In this document: piece by piece, positions 30,276 through 41,399 of the stretch
Position numbering within the stretch: the first letter of the stretch is position 1
Layout: the number at the start of each line of letters is the position of its first letter
Notes under the pieces: generated by a model
Told to the model about the DNA's origin: nothing
The model's input: the letters and a program-made list of their open reading frames with translations, nothing else
Databases searched by the model: none
NCBI RefSeq assembly: GCF_014489515.1
Contig: NZ_CP060782.1
Span: 310,001 to 374,000, forward strand
Source of the DNA: Sphingomonas sediminicola
GTDB lineage: Bacteria > Pseudomonadota > Alphaproteobacteria > Sphingomonadales > Sphingomonadaceae
DNA: 64,000 bases
Direction of reading: 5' to 3'
Translations under genes and position numbers: made by a program

Positions 30276-31333
30276 CCGACGGCGTAACCGTCGCCGTAGA
30301 ATTTGCTCGTGCTGCGCGTGTGGAAGGCGATGGCCTCGATCGGATCGTACTTCGGCGCGCCGAGCCCCGGTAGGACATCGAGGATCTCATTCTCCCACAG
30401 GTAGACCGCCATCGGGAACGACGTCCGCGCGCTCGTCAGGTGCGACCCGTCGCTGGGCTTGCCGACCCGGTGCGTCGTTGACGGAAGCCGGTCGTTCGAG
30501 ATGCGCTGCATGTAATCGCCGGTGTTGATGATGATCGACCCGCGCGGAGCACGCAGCCGAACCCATTTGCTGCTTCGGTGATTCCAGACCTGCAGGCCAT
30601 CACATTTGGAAGCCGGAAGGATCGTGAACAGGTCCACGTCCTCGTGGCCGAGCAGTCGGCCCGCGCCGGAGCGGTCCTGCTCCTCTGTCATTGGCGGATA
30701 ATAGTTGAGCCGCAGTCCGAAATTGGTCTGGGTAAGCTTGCGATCGTAGATGTCCGGATCGCAGCCGAGCCCCTGGAAAATGGCCTGTGCGATCGGCTTG
30801 ATCAAAGGCTCATGTGCTTCGACCAGGCGGCGGAACTGCACCTCCTGTTCCGCGCGCGGCCAATACTCTTCGGCATCGAACGGCGCATCACGATCTTGCG
30901 GGATATCGAAGGCACGCCTGCACCAGACCCAGCCCTCGACCAGATCGGGATGAATGTCGCTGGTCTCCTCCAGCGGGAAATAGCCCTGGCTGACCGAGCC
31001 GTATCGCCGGGCCCGGAACCGCATCTTCTCACCGAACGGGGTGGCGGTGAACAGCTCGGCAACGCGGTCGTGCATTTCATCGTATAGCACCGGATCGACG
31101 CCGTGCCCGGTGAGGACCGCAAAGCCGATGTCCTGCAAGGCTTCCGCAAATTCCTTGGCAAACTGGGCCCTGTCTTCCGAGCTTCCATGCAGGAATGGCC
31201 CGAAGTCCAGCGTTGCGATTCGATACTCCTCGTCGAATTCGTCGGTTTCGCTTTCGGCAAGCCGGTAGGTGTGCGTCTTGCGCACCTGGTCGTACTTTTC
31301 GAAGTCGCGATTGATGGCGCTCGTATCGGTCAT
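30272..31333 (-). CDS. 2-oxoglutarate/Fe(II)-dependent dioxygenase (isopenicillin N synthase family)
   Basis: The 353-residue protein has the DIOX_N region (IATLDFGPFLHGS, GFAVLTGHGV). The iron triad is His-x-Asp in LGHEDVDLFTIL plus His in STTHRVGKP, and the 2-oxoglutarate-binding R-x-S is in SARTSFPMAVY. ATG 31333 overlaps the TauE/SafE-like permease stop (ATGA), so they are co-translated and the permease may handle its substrate or product. No specific substrate is recognised. It overlaps the dehydratase by four bases at the convergent end. Confidence 0.85.
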   Translation of the reverse strand: MTDTSAINRDFEKYDQVRKTHTYRLAESETDEFDEEYRIATLDFGPFLHGSSEDRAQFAKEFAEALQDIGFAVLTGHGVDPVLYDEMHDRVAELFTATPFGEKMRFRARRYGSVSQGYFPLEETSDIHPDLVEGWVWCRRAFDIPQDRDAPFDAEEYWPRAEQEVQFRRLVEAHEPLIKPIAQAIFQGLGCDPDIYDRKLTQTNFGLRLNYYPPMTEEQDRSGAGRLLGHEDVDLFTILPASKCDGLQVWNHRSSKWVRLRAPRGSIIINTGDYMQRISNDRLPSTTHRVGKPSDGSHLTSARTSFPMAVYLWENEILDVLPGLGAPKYDPIEAIAFHTRSTSKFYGDGYAVG

Positions 31334-32226
31334 GATGCGGCCACCGCGGCTGTCGCACCTTCGGCTCGATGCTCGCGGCGGCCGTGCAAGGCGGCGCGAA
31401 GCAGGATCGCCGCCGAATAAAGAACGACGATTACGACCATCCAGCGCAAGACTTCGATCGGCATTGACTTCACGATCAGCGCCGCGACGAGCACTGCCGG
31501 GATTCCGCCGAGGGTGAGGCCGAGGACCACGCGCATGTCGACCTGGCCGATCTGGATGTGCCGGACGCTCGCGCTCGCGCCCATGAGGGATCCTCCCAAC
31601 GCCATGATCGGGAAGCACAGCCTCGGGTCCATGCCCATCAGGCTCAGCATGACGAGCATTGGCGCGTAATTGCCGACGCCAAAGTTGGCGAGAATCCCGA
31701 GGACGAAGCTTGCGATCACGGCGATAACGGTCAGCTCGACCGGAAGCCCGGACGCTTCGCCTCCGCCGGGGAAGAGGTGCAGGTTGGTCATCACATAGGC
31801 GCCCGCAGCAAGGGCGAGGCCGATTGCAAGGATGAACTGGACGACCCAGACCCTTGCGCGAGCGACGAGAGGAGCTCCGACGATTCCGCCGATCATCGTC
31901 GCAAGCGCGCATCCGACCAATAAGGTCGTATCGACCATCACCCCGAGCAGGATCAGGAAGATGACGCTCTCAGCCATGACCGGCGGCGTAAGCCCGACAA
32001 GCATGGTTGGGGGTATCAACCGGTCCGGCACAAGCTTCCGGAACTTGAGCCAGGCCGCCGTCGGGGCGAACGACCCGATTCCCAGCGTGTCGAAGAAGTT
32101 GACGACGGCGCCGAGGATAGTGGCTTCGAGAGTGGGCTTCGCCCCTTGCGCGATTGCCGAGCGCGCGAGGAAAGAGACGTTGACGAGAATGGCGAGCGCG
32201 AGCGTCGCGATGATCGCAATCAGCAT
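31330..32226 (-). CDS. TauE/SafE family membrane transporter
   Basis: The 298-residue protein has about eight membrane helices in two similar halves; the NFFDTLGIGSFAPTAAW motif is characteristic of TauE/SafE permeases. These export sulfonates, sulfite or other organic anions. It is preceded on its own strand by a short Trp-rich frame and an intrinsic terminator, which could be an attenuator, and is followed by the coupled dioxygenase gene. Confidence 0.85.
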   Translation of the reverse strand: MLIAIIATLALAILVNVSFLARSAIAQGAKPTLEATILGAVVNFFDTLGIGSFAPTAAWLKFRKLVPDRLIPPTMLVGLTPPVMAESVIFLILLGVMVDTTLLVGCALATMIGGIVGAPLVARARVWVVQFILAIGLALAAGAYVMTNLHLFPGGGEASGLPVELTVIAVIASFVLGILANFGVGNYAPMLVMLSLMGMDPRLCFPIMALGGSLMGASASVRHIQIGQVDMRVVLGLTLGGIPAVLVAALIVKSMPIEVLRWMVVIVVLYSAAILLRAALHGRREHRAEGATAAVAAS

Positions 32227-32292
32227 TGCCCCAACTCCAGCGCGTTCGCGGTCAAGAGCAGAACGATATCGGTCATTATGGTCACCTGAAAC

Positions 32293-32320
32293 AAAAAAAG
32301 CCCGCCGATGGCGGGCGGGC
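32293..32320 (-). terminator. Intrinsic terminator (or attenuator) upstream of the TauE-like gene
   Basis: On the minus strand GCCCGCC (32316-32310) pairs with GGCGGGC (32306-32300) around a three-base loop, followed by seven T residues (32299-32293). It lies 67 bases before the TauE-like start and about 25 bases after a 28-codon frame. Confidence 0.75.
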
Positions 32321-32344
32321 ATTCGATGATCGTTGGTAGGTCGA

Positions 32345-32431
32345 TCAGTCGCGCCATCGCTCCGCATGCGTGAACACGCGCCACCAAAGCTTGGCGGTGC
32401 GAGTCGCGGAGGTGGCGTTCAGGTGCCTCAT
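32345..32431 (-). CDS. Possible 28-residue Trp-rich leader peptide or small protein
   Basis: The frame begins ATG 32431 and ends TGA 32345. Its second half reads KLWWRVFTHAERWRD, with three tryptophans. No clear ribosome-binding site is visible. The intrinsic terminator lies immediately downstream. It could be a leader peptide for attenuation, a stand-alone small protein, or chance. Confidence 0.4.
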   Translation of the reverse strand: MRHLNATSATRTAKLWWRVFTHAERWRD

Positions 32432-32477
32432 CGTCGGATTTGCTAGGTGAGGGACGTCGACTTCGTCAAGGCGTCGG

Positions 32478-35042
<2,565 letters not shown>

Positions 35043-35049
<7 letters not shown>

Positions 35050-35068
35050 GTTTGTCAGTTAATATAAC
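35043..35068. promoter_or_regulatory. Inverted repeat operator between tetR-like gene and divergent gene
   Basis: TGACA (35045-35049? read as 35044-35048 with its leading T) and TGTCA (35053-35057) form a dyad with a 4-base spacer, followed by an AT-rich AATATAAC. The TTGACA at 35043-35048 resembles a -35 box, but the gap to TATAAC is only 14 bases. The position over the regulator start and before the divergent gene is typical of a TetR operator. Confidence 0.5.
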
Positions 35069-35076
35069 TTCCACCC

Positions 35077-35955
35077 ATGAGCACGACGACCCTGCCGACT
35101 CCGTCAGACCTGACGATCACGCCGCGCGATCGGAAATTCGAACGCGGCGAACTCGATCCACGCCTGTGGCACGGCGGGAGTGTCGAGGCCACCGCCATTT
35201 ACAATGCGCTGTCGACGACCTTCCCCGTCGGCGAGGCCTATTTCGTCGAGAGCGTTCGCGCCTTCCGCGAGGGCACTCCGCCGAAGCTGGCGCAGGAGAT
35301 CAAGGGCTTCACCACCCAGGAAGCCATCCACAGCCGTGAGCATGCGGCCTTCAATCGCCGCGCCGCGGACTCTGGTTATGATCTGTCGAAGCTTGAAGCG
35401 CAGGTCGAATACAGGCTGAGCATCACGAAGACGAAGCCGCCGATCGTCAGTCTCGCGGCGACAATGGCGCTGGAGCATTTTACGGCGATCCTGGCCCACG
35501 AGCTTCTCGCCGACCCAAGCCATCTGGCAGGCGCCGACAAGGATGCCGCCGATCTCTGGCGCTGGCACGCCTGCGAGGAGATCGAGCACAAGGGCGTCGC
35601 CTACGACACCTGGCTGCACGCCACGCGCAACTGGCCGCGCACGAAGCGCTGGAAGGTGAAGGCGAAGGTGATGCTCTACGTCACCCGCAATTTCGTCGTC
35701 GACCGGACGGCGGGTTCGCTCGAGCTCATGCGGCAGGACGGCGTGAGCGGCCTTCGCGCGTGGTCGCGGCTGCTTTGGTATTTGTGGGTTTATCCGGGAA
35801 TGTTCCGGAAGATCGGAGTCGCCTGGTTCAAATTCTTCCTTCCGAAATTCCACCCGTGGAACGAGGACGACCGGGATCTCCTCCGCGCCTATGAAGCGAG
35901 CGCCGCAGTCAGGGCAGCGCCGGCTCCGGTGAAGAAGGTCCGCAACGCGGCCTGA
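35077..35955 (+). CDS. Predicted metal-dependent hydrolase (ferritin-like di-iron fold)
   Basis: The 292-residue protein has a four-helix ferritin-like pattern of metal ligands: Glu in GEAYFVESVR, QEAIHSREH, ALEHFTAILAHE and WHACEEIEHKG. It matches the 'predicted metal-dependent hydrolase' family found widely in proteobacteria, whose substrate is unknown; a di-iron oxygenase role is equally possible. It is divergent from the TetR gene and probably its target. Confidence 0.78.
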   Translation: MSTTTLPTPSDLTITPRDRKFERGELDPRLWHGGSVEATAIYNALSTTFPVGEAYFVESVRAFREGTPPKLAQEIKGFTTQEAIHSREHAAFNRRAADSGYDLSKLEAQVEYRLSITKTKPPIVSLAATMALEHFTAILAHELLADPSHLAGADKDAADLWRWHACEEIEHKGVAYDTWLHATRNWPRTKRWKVKAKVMLYVTRNFVVDRTAGSLELMRQDGVSGLRAWSRLLWYLWVYPGMFRKIGVAWFKFFLPKFHPWNEDDRDLLRAYEASAAVRAAPAPVKKVRNAA

Positions 35956-36011
35956 AGTTTGGCGGCAAGCGGCGGGACGCTTCACGGCCTCCCCGTAGCT
36001 ACTCAGTCGCC

Positions 36012-36716
36012 ATGACAATCCAGGACAGATTTGCCGCCATCGATTGGGATCGCGTTTCAGCGGATCTCGATGGGCGCGGCTGGACGACCACCGGCCCGTT
36101 GCTTTCGGCGGAGGATCGGGAGGCGCTGATCGCAGCGTACAAAGAAGACCGGCTCTTCCGGAGCACCGTGGTGATGGCGCGGCATGGCTTCGGCAAAGGC
36201 GAATATCGGTATTTCTCAAATCCCCTGCCGGAACTGATCGGGACGCTCCGCAAGGCGCTTTACGCTCGTCTCATCCCGGTCGCGAACCAATGGCGCGAAC
36301 GCTTGGGCCAAGGCGATCTCCTGCCGGCAGAGCATGCGGAGTATCTCGAGCTATGCCATGCTGCCGGCCAGACGCGACCGACGCCGCTGCTGCTTCGCTA
36401 CGGGCCGGGCGACTACAATTGTCTGCATCAGGATCTCTATGGCGACCTGAGTTTCCCTCTTCAGGCGGCCTTTCTGCTGTCGGAACCGGCGGGGTTTGAA
36501 GGCGGGGAATTCGTGCTCACCGAGCAGCGGCCGCGCATGCAGTCGCGGGTGCATGTCGTGCCGCTAAAGGCGGGCGAGGCGGTGATCTTCGCGGTCAATC
36601 ACCGCCCCGTTCAGGGAGCGAAGGGCACGTATCGCGTTACGATGCGCCATGGAGTCAGCCCGGTGCGCAGCGGCAGCCGCCACACACTGGGCATCATCCT
36701 CCACGACGCGACCTAG
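36012..36716 (+). CDS. 2OG-Fe(II) oxygenase (AlkB-like/Oxygenase-NA family)
   Basis: The 234-residue protein has an HxD metal motif in NCLHQDLYGD, a distal His in FAVNHRPVQG and a candidate 2OG-binding arginine in TYRVTMRHG. The GGEFVLTEQRPRMQSR block is typical of a family annotated, on slight evidence, as repairing alkylated DNA. It overlaps the convergent acetyltransferase by four bases. Confidence 0.8.
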   Translation: MTIQDRFAAIDWDRVSADLDGRGWTTTGPLLSAEDREALIAAYKEDRLFRSTVVMARHGFGKGEYRYFSNPLPELIGTLRKALYARLIPVANQWRERLGQGDLLPAEHAEYLELCHAAGQTRPTPLLLRYGPGDYNCLHQDLYGDLSFPLQAAFLLSEPAGFEGGEFVLTEQRPRMQSRVHVVPLKAGEAVIFAVNHRPVQGAKGTYRVTMRHGVSPVRSGSRHTLGIILHDAT

Positions 36717-37255
36717 GCGGCCAGCGCCTCGTCCTCCTCAACGGCTAGGGTCAGTCGGAGCAGGCGAGCCTGCGCCTCCGCTCCGCGCGCGCAACTGAGC
36801 CGAGGCGCGGAGATACCGAGCGGCTTGAAACCCAGCTTCTCGAGCACCCGGCCTGAGGCAGGATTGTCGAGGAAGTGTGAGCCTTCGAGCTGCGTGAAGC
36901 CAAGCGTCCGGGCGATGTCGATCAACGCCAGGCCGGCCTCGGTAGCATAGCCGCGGTCCCAGTAAGGTCTCGCGATCCAGTAGCCGAGCTCGACCGCACC
37001 CGATGGACGTCTGCCAAGCCCGCAAGAGCCAACGAGGCGCGGTGCGCCTTTTGTCCGGGCGAAGATCAGGAAGGACGGCAGAACGGGATCGCGCGGCTGC
37101 GCGAGAAAGGCTTCGGCGTCGCGAAGATGATACGGCCATGGCGCCGTCGCGAGATTGCGGACGATCATCTCGTCGGCAATCGCAGCGGCAAGCGCCGGGG
37201 CGTCTTCAGCCCAGCCGGGCCTCAGAAGCAGCCGTTCAGTCCTGGCGAACATCAT
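36713..37255 (-). CDS. GNAT N-acetyltransferase (RimJ/RimL type)
   Basis: The 180-residue protein begins RTERLLLRP, the usual RimJ/RimL-like start. It contains the acetyl-CoA-binding region ARPYWDRGYATEAGLALI and ends with the NPASGRVLEKLGFKPLG motif that holds the catalytic-site helix. ATG 37255 is placed five bases after GGAG; ATG 37252 is alternative. The target (ribosomal protein, small molecule) is unknown. Confidence 0.85.
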   Translation of the reverse strand: MMFARTERLLLRPGWAEDAPALAAAIADEMIVRNLATAPWPYHLRDAEAFLAQPRDPVLPSFLIFARTKGAPRLVGSCGLGRRPSGAVELGYWIARPYWDRGYATEAGLALIDIARTLGFTQLEGSHFLDNPASGRVLEKLGFKPLGISAPRLSCARGAEAQARLLRLTLAVEEDEALAA

Positions 37256-37335
37256 TCCTTCTCCCTCCGTGAGCCGCGCCGTAGCGCCGCTCCGTGACTG
37301 TTTCGGGAGAAGAATTGGGCCCTTCAGATACAAAG

Positions 37336-37368
37336 AAGGGAGAAGAGGGGGCTTCCCTCTTCTCCCTT
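37336..37368 (-). terminator. Perfect 14-bp hairpin downstream of rpmA
   Basis: AAGGGAGAAGAGGG (37336-37349) and its exact complement (37355-37368) enclose a five-base loop. On the minus strand a CTTTGTAT stretch follows, a weak U tract. It lies between rpmA and the acetyltransferase gene and probably ends the rplU-rpmA transcript. Confidence 0.65.
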
Positions 37369-37427
37369 GTGACCTTGCGGTCGACTTTGGGCTGCCCCCT
37401 CCTGGGGTGGCCCTTATCGACCAGCCC

Positions 37428-37700
37428 CTATGCGTTTTCCTCGGTCGTAATCGGCATGACGTGCACGTACTTGCGACCAAGCTTGCCGTCGCGAAACGCG
37501 ACGGTGCCGTCGGTAAGAGCAAAAAGCGTGTGATCCTTGCCCATGCCGACGTTGCTGCCGGCATGCCATTTCGTTCCGCGCTGGCGCACGATGATGTTTC
37601 CGGCGCGCGCGCTTTGGCTGCCGAAGAGCTTCACGCCGAGGCGCTTGCTTTCACTGTCGCGACCGTTGCGGCTGGAACCGCCTGCTTTTTTATGTGCCAT
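37428..37700 (-). CDS. rpmA: 50S ribosomal protein L27
   Basis: The 90-residue protein begins [16 protein letters not shown], whose flexible N-terminus reaches the peptidyl-transferase centre. It contains the conserved [15 protein letters not shown] segment ([15 protein letters not shown]) and HTLFAL. It is co-directional with rplU, 34 bases downstream of it. Confidence 0.97.
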   Translation of the reverse strand: MAHKKAGGSSRNGRDSESKRLGVKLFGSQSARAGNIIVRQRGTKWHAGSNVGMGKDHTLFALTDGTVAFRDGKLGRKYVHVMPITTEENA

Positions 37701-37734
37701 GAGAAACTACTGCCTGAATTTCTTAAACGAGTGA

Positions 37735-38238
37735 TTACTTGGCCTTAGGGGCCTTCTTGGCTGCGGCCTTAGCAGGTGCAGCATCCTTTGTCGACGGCGC
37801 CTTGTCGGCCTTTGCCTTCGGCTCGGCCTTCTTGGCCGGAGCTTCGGCCTTGGCCGGCTTCTCCGCCTTCGCAGGTGCAGCAGCAGCCTTGGTCTCGGCC
37901 GGAGCGGCTTCCGACTTCGGCTTCGCTGCCTTGGCCTTCTCGCCGCCGATGGACACGATCTTCAGGATCGTGTGGTTCTGACGGTGGCCCTTCTTGCGGC
38001 GATAATTGTGCCGGCGGCGCTTCTTGAAGACGGTGACTTTCTCGCCCTTTGCCTGGGCGACAATTTCCGCTCCGACCACGAGGCCAGCGACGGACTTCAG
38101 GTCCGAGCCTTCTCCGGCAAGGAGGACGTCGGTGATGTCGATCTTGTCGCCGGCTTCCCCAGCGAGTTTCTCGACGACGATCTTGTCTCCGGCGGTGACG
38201 CGATATTGCTTACCGCCCGTGCGCACGACTGCGAACAT
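37735..38238 (-). CDS. rplU: 50S ribosomal protein L21 with long Ala/Lys/Pro-rich tail
   Basis: Residues 1-104 are the L21 core ([14 protein letters not shown]; the [17 protein letters not shown] rRNA-binding block). They are followed by a ~63-residue low-complexity tail of repeated [18 protein letters not shown] units ending in KKAPKAK, roughly 60% longer than the usual protein. ATG 38238 gives the standard start. The tail is likely disordered and cationic. Confidence 0.95.
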   Translation of the reverse strand: MFAVVRTGGKQYRVTAGDKIVVEKLAGEAGDKIDITDVLLAGEGSDLKSVAGLVVGAEIVAQAKGEKVTVFKKRRRHNYRRKKGHRQNHTILKIVSIGGEKAKAAKPKSEAAPAETKAAAAPAKAEKPAKAEAPAKKAEPKAKADKAPSTKDAAPAKAAAKKAPKAK

Positions 38239-38349
38239 TGGCTCACTTCTCTGCAAAACTGGACGCGCGGTCGGGCTATAGACCCCGCGCGAAAGGCAGC
38301 CGCCTATGGCAGCGGCCGTGACCTGTCAACCGCGGGCGGCGTCGAAAAA

Positions 38350-38727
38350 CTAGTGACGATGCTCCGGTCGGAGCTGGTAGCGGCTGCCGTCGAAGCCGTT
38401 GAAGTAGGCCTCGATCGCTGGGTGGTCGATCGGCTCGTCGCTCTCGTCCTGCATCAGGTTCTGCTGGCTGACGTAGGCGATGTAGCTCTGCTCGGCATTC
38501 TCGGCGAGCAGGTGGTAGAAGGGCTGGTCCTTCGAGGGACGCAGGTCCTCCGGGATCGCCTGATACCATTCCTCGCTGTTGGCGAAGACCGGGTCCACGT
38601 CGAAGACGACTCCGCGGAAATCGAACAGCCGGTGGCGAACGACATCGCCGATTCCAAACCGGGCCTTGGCCATCGGCAAAGCAGGTGTTGCGGAGTTCAT
38701 GGCTGTGAAACGTTCGACGTGCGACAT
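38350..38727 (-). CDS. hspQ: Heat shock protein HspQ
   Basis: The 125-residue protein contains the HspQ core: AKARFGIGDVVRHRLFDFRGVVFDVDP, then EEWYQAIPEDLRPSKDQPFYHLL and AYVSQQNL. In enterobacteria HspQ modulates Lon protease substrate choice and DnaA turnover. The first ~18 residues precede the conserved start, so an internal ATG (near 38700 or 38673) could be used. Confidence 0.9.
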   Translation of the reverse strand: MSHVERFTAMNSATPALPMAKARFGIGDVVRHRLFDFRGVVFDVDPVFANSEEWYQAIPEDLRPSKDQPFYHLLAENAEQSYIAYVSQQNLMQDESDEPIDHPAIEAYFNGFDGSRYQLRPEHRH

Positions 38728-38844
38728 GGCTTCAATCTAGGGATCGCGCGCGGTTCCACAAGGCGGCTATGCAATGCCGGAACGCGCTGCTAGAGGCGCC
38801 TCCGCCCAGCCGGCATCGTCCGGCCAGCGCCTTCATACAAATGC

Positions 38845-38934
<90 letters not shown>

Positions 38935-39119
38935 ACAGCTGATCCCCGATACAGCGCGAATAGGCCCGATTGGGCTGCTAAAATCCACGCAATTCAAACG
39001 TTTCTAGCCTAGCCGATAGTCCGGATGGGTCCCGTTGGGTTCGACAAATCTGTTTACGTTTTTGTCCGAATCAGGGAAATATCAGGGATGGCTTTCGTTG
39101 TGAAAGCCGGGAGGCTGGT

Positions 39120-40384
39120 ATGCGTTTGACTAAGAAGGACATCGAGCGGGCGAACAAGCGGCGCAAGTATAGCGATGGGCGCGGGCTGTTCCTGTCTGTG
39201 AGCGCGGGAGGCCGCAAGACGTGGTCATTCTGCTACCGCTTCCCGGACCCCTCCAAGGACATCGTCGGCCCGAACGGTAAGCCCAAGAAAGGCTACCGCG
39301 AACGGGAGATGAGCTTGGGGTCCATCGACTTCATGGACGTGGACGAAGCGCGCGACCGCTGCGTGGAGCTTCGCCGGATGGTCCGGCAGGGCATCGATCC
39401 GATGGAGGAGCGTGACCGCGAGACGCGGCACGTGATTCGCCAGCAGCGCGATGGATCCACGTTCAAGGACATCGCTGAGCGCTACATCGACATCAAGAAG
39501 GCCGAATGGGACGCGGGCGGAAAGAGCGAGCAATCTTGGCGCGGCTCGCTGGCCAAGCACGTCTATCCGATCCTTGGCGACATGGCGGTGGATCGCATCG
39601 ACCGGGCCGACATCATCGATCTGTTGCTGCCGATCTGGACGAAGGTGCCGGTTACGGCCACGCGCCTCCTGCCGCGCCTCGACCTGATCTTCAGCTTCGC
39701 CATTGAGGAGGGCTTCCGCTCCGGGAACAACCCGGCTGACCGGGACAGCCTTCGCAAGTCGCTCCCGAAGGCCAGCAAGGTTCACAGCCCGAAGAAGCAC
39801 AAGGCGATGACCTACGCCGAAGTGCCAGCGTTCGTGACCTCGCTCCGGAAACAGAAGGGCGTGACGCCACAAGCGCTTGAGTTCCTGATCCTGACCGCGC
39901 TTCGCACGTCCGAAGTGATCGGTGCGACGTGGGATGAGATCGATGAGGAAGCTGGCGTGTGGACGATCCCGCGCAACGCATGAAGATTAAGCGAACCGGG
40001 AACGGTGAGGAGCGGATGCCGCACCGCGTGCCGCTGTCCGAGCGAGCGCTAGCGATCCTCAAGGCCGTTCCGCGTGAGGAGGGCAACCCGCACGTTTTCA
40101 TCTCCCGGACGAAGCCGGGCAACGGCCTGAGCAACATGGCGATGCTCGACCTTCTCAAGAACGACATGGGCTATGCCGGAAAGGCGACAGTCCACGGTTT
40201 CCGCTCCGCGTTCCGCACCTGGGCGGCTGAGGCCACGGACTATCCCGACCAGTTGGCCGAGTTCGCGCTGGCGCATTATGACGACGACGAAACGGTTGCA
40301 GCTTATCGGCGCACCGATCTTTTCGACAAGCGCAAGCCTTTGATGGCTGATTGGGCGGCGTTTGTTGAAAGCGTAAAGGCATGA
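39120..40384 (+). CDS. int: Tyrosine-recombinase integrase (P4 type), one 1-base break
   Basis: The restored 421-residue protein has an N-terminal DUF4102-like arm-binding domain (TKKDIERANKRRKYSDGRGL), a core-binding domain (about 115-215) and a catalytic domain. Catalytic residues are Arg in LTALRTSEVIG (about 261), His-x-x-Arg in VHGFRSAFRTW and Tyr in ETVAAYRR near the end. The frame is lost near 39979; one base restores RNAMKIKR and joins to the frame ending at 40384. It catalyses integration at the adjacent tRNA-Ser. The next gene overlaps by ATGA. Confidence 0.87.
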
Positions 40385-40794
40385 AGCTCCCGGAGTGGAA
40401 ATCGAGCGACCCGGAGGACCAGCGGGCGCTGACTCGCTTCATCATCGCTGAGCTCGACCGGGCCGATGAGGCCGCTCTAGCGGCAGCGAATGACGGACCG
40501 GGCGCGCAGTTCATCGGCATATGGGGACAAGCTCAAGGTCTTCTCGCCCGGATCGGGCTGAAGTTGCCATTACCGGAACCCGCGAAGCGACCGGGACCAA
40601 AGCCCAAAGACGATCTCACCGACATTGAACGCGCCGCGCACGATGTGCCGCGAATCAGGGCGCTCTTTCAGCTTCATTGGAACAAGCGAAATCGCACGAC
40701 GCGGCCAATGGCGGAGGACATCGCCGCCGAACGATGGGAATTGAGTGCTGGCGAACGGGCCAAGCTCATCAACAGATTTCGGCGGAAGCCCTAA
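40381..40794 (+). CDS. Element-borne hypothetical protein, coupled to integrase
   Basis: The 137-residue protein has no family I recognise. It has an acidic N-terminus (WKSSDPEDQRALTRF), a central PAKRPGPKPKDD linker and a basic C-terminal half (RNRTTRPMAEDIAAERW) that could be a helix-turn-helix DNA-binding region. The ATGA overlap with the integrase suggests a role in integration or excision control, but that is inference. Confidence 0.65.
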   Translation: MKLPEWKSSDPEDQRALTRFIIAELDRADEAALAAANDGPGAQFIGIWGQAQGLLARIGLKLPLPEPAKRPGPKPKDDLTDIERAAHDVPRIRALFQLHWNKRNRTTRPMAEDIAAERWELSAGERAKLINRFRRKP

Positions 40795-40893
40795 CTTTCG
40801 CGGCAATTAGCCGCCGAACTGCTGCGCTCTCCGTTGTAGCGATTGGGGCCGATTGGCTCTCTTTAAGTCCCCGTCACAAGGACGGAGGACACA

Positions 40894-41109
40894 ATGACCA
40901 CAACCATCAAGGCCCCATCTCTCGTCATTCGACCGCGAGATTGGATGCGCGAACTAGGCGTCGGCAAGCACGGCCTAGCAATCCTGATCCGCGATCACGG
41001 CCACCCCAAGCCTTTCGCTCTCGGCAAGCGCAGCAGCGGCTTCGACCGGGCGGAATGCGAAGCGTGGCTTGAGGCCCGCAAGGCGCAACGCGATCAGGCC
41101 AATGCGTAA
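40894..41109 (+). CDS. AlpA/excisionase-like helix-turn-helix regulator
   Basis: The 71-residue protein has the compact winged-HTH pattern of AlpA-type proteins: RDWMRELGVGKHGLAILIRDHGHPKPFALGKRSS followed by ECEAWLEAR. AlpA homologues activate or assist excision of P4-like elements. A GGACGGAGGA ribosome-binding site precedes the start. Its stop overlaps the next ATG by one base. Confidence 0.75.
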   Translation: MTTTIKAPSLVIRPRDWMRELGVGKHGLAILIRDHGHPKPFALGKRSSGFDRAECEAWLEARKAQRDQANA

Positions 41110-41330
41110 TGAGCGAGGAGCCGGAGCCGTATCACGGCCCGTTCGTGGTCCTCGCGCCTGATCCGCTTGGCTACCGGGTGAGTGTCGATCCGGCGAACGA
41201 TCCGGACCTCATCCGCACCTATCGGATGAAGAACGATGCGTGGGCCTATGCCCGCGATCTGTGGACCACGCTCCGCGCTCCGCTGCGCGATCTGACTGAG
41301 AGCAACACCGCCCGCGCTGCCGAAAAATAA
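41109..41330 (+). CDS. Small element-borne hypothetical protein
   Basis: The 73-residue acidic protein contains PYHGPFVVLAPDPLGYRVSVD and DAWAYARDLWTTLR. I do not recognise a family. The TAATG overlap with the AlpA-like gene implies co-translation. Confidence 0.6.
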   Translation: MSEEPEPYHGPFVVLAPDPLGYRVSVDPANDPDLIRTYRMKNDAWAYARDLWTTLRAPLRDLTESNTARAAEK

Positions 41331-41399
41331 CGGCGCGAAAAAACCTGTTCGATCTGAATTGGCGGCAGCGGACCTCTCTCCTCGGAAGGAGAAACCACT

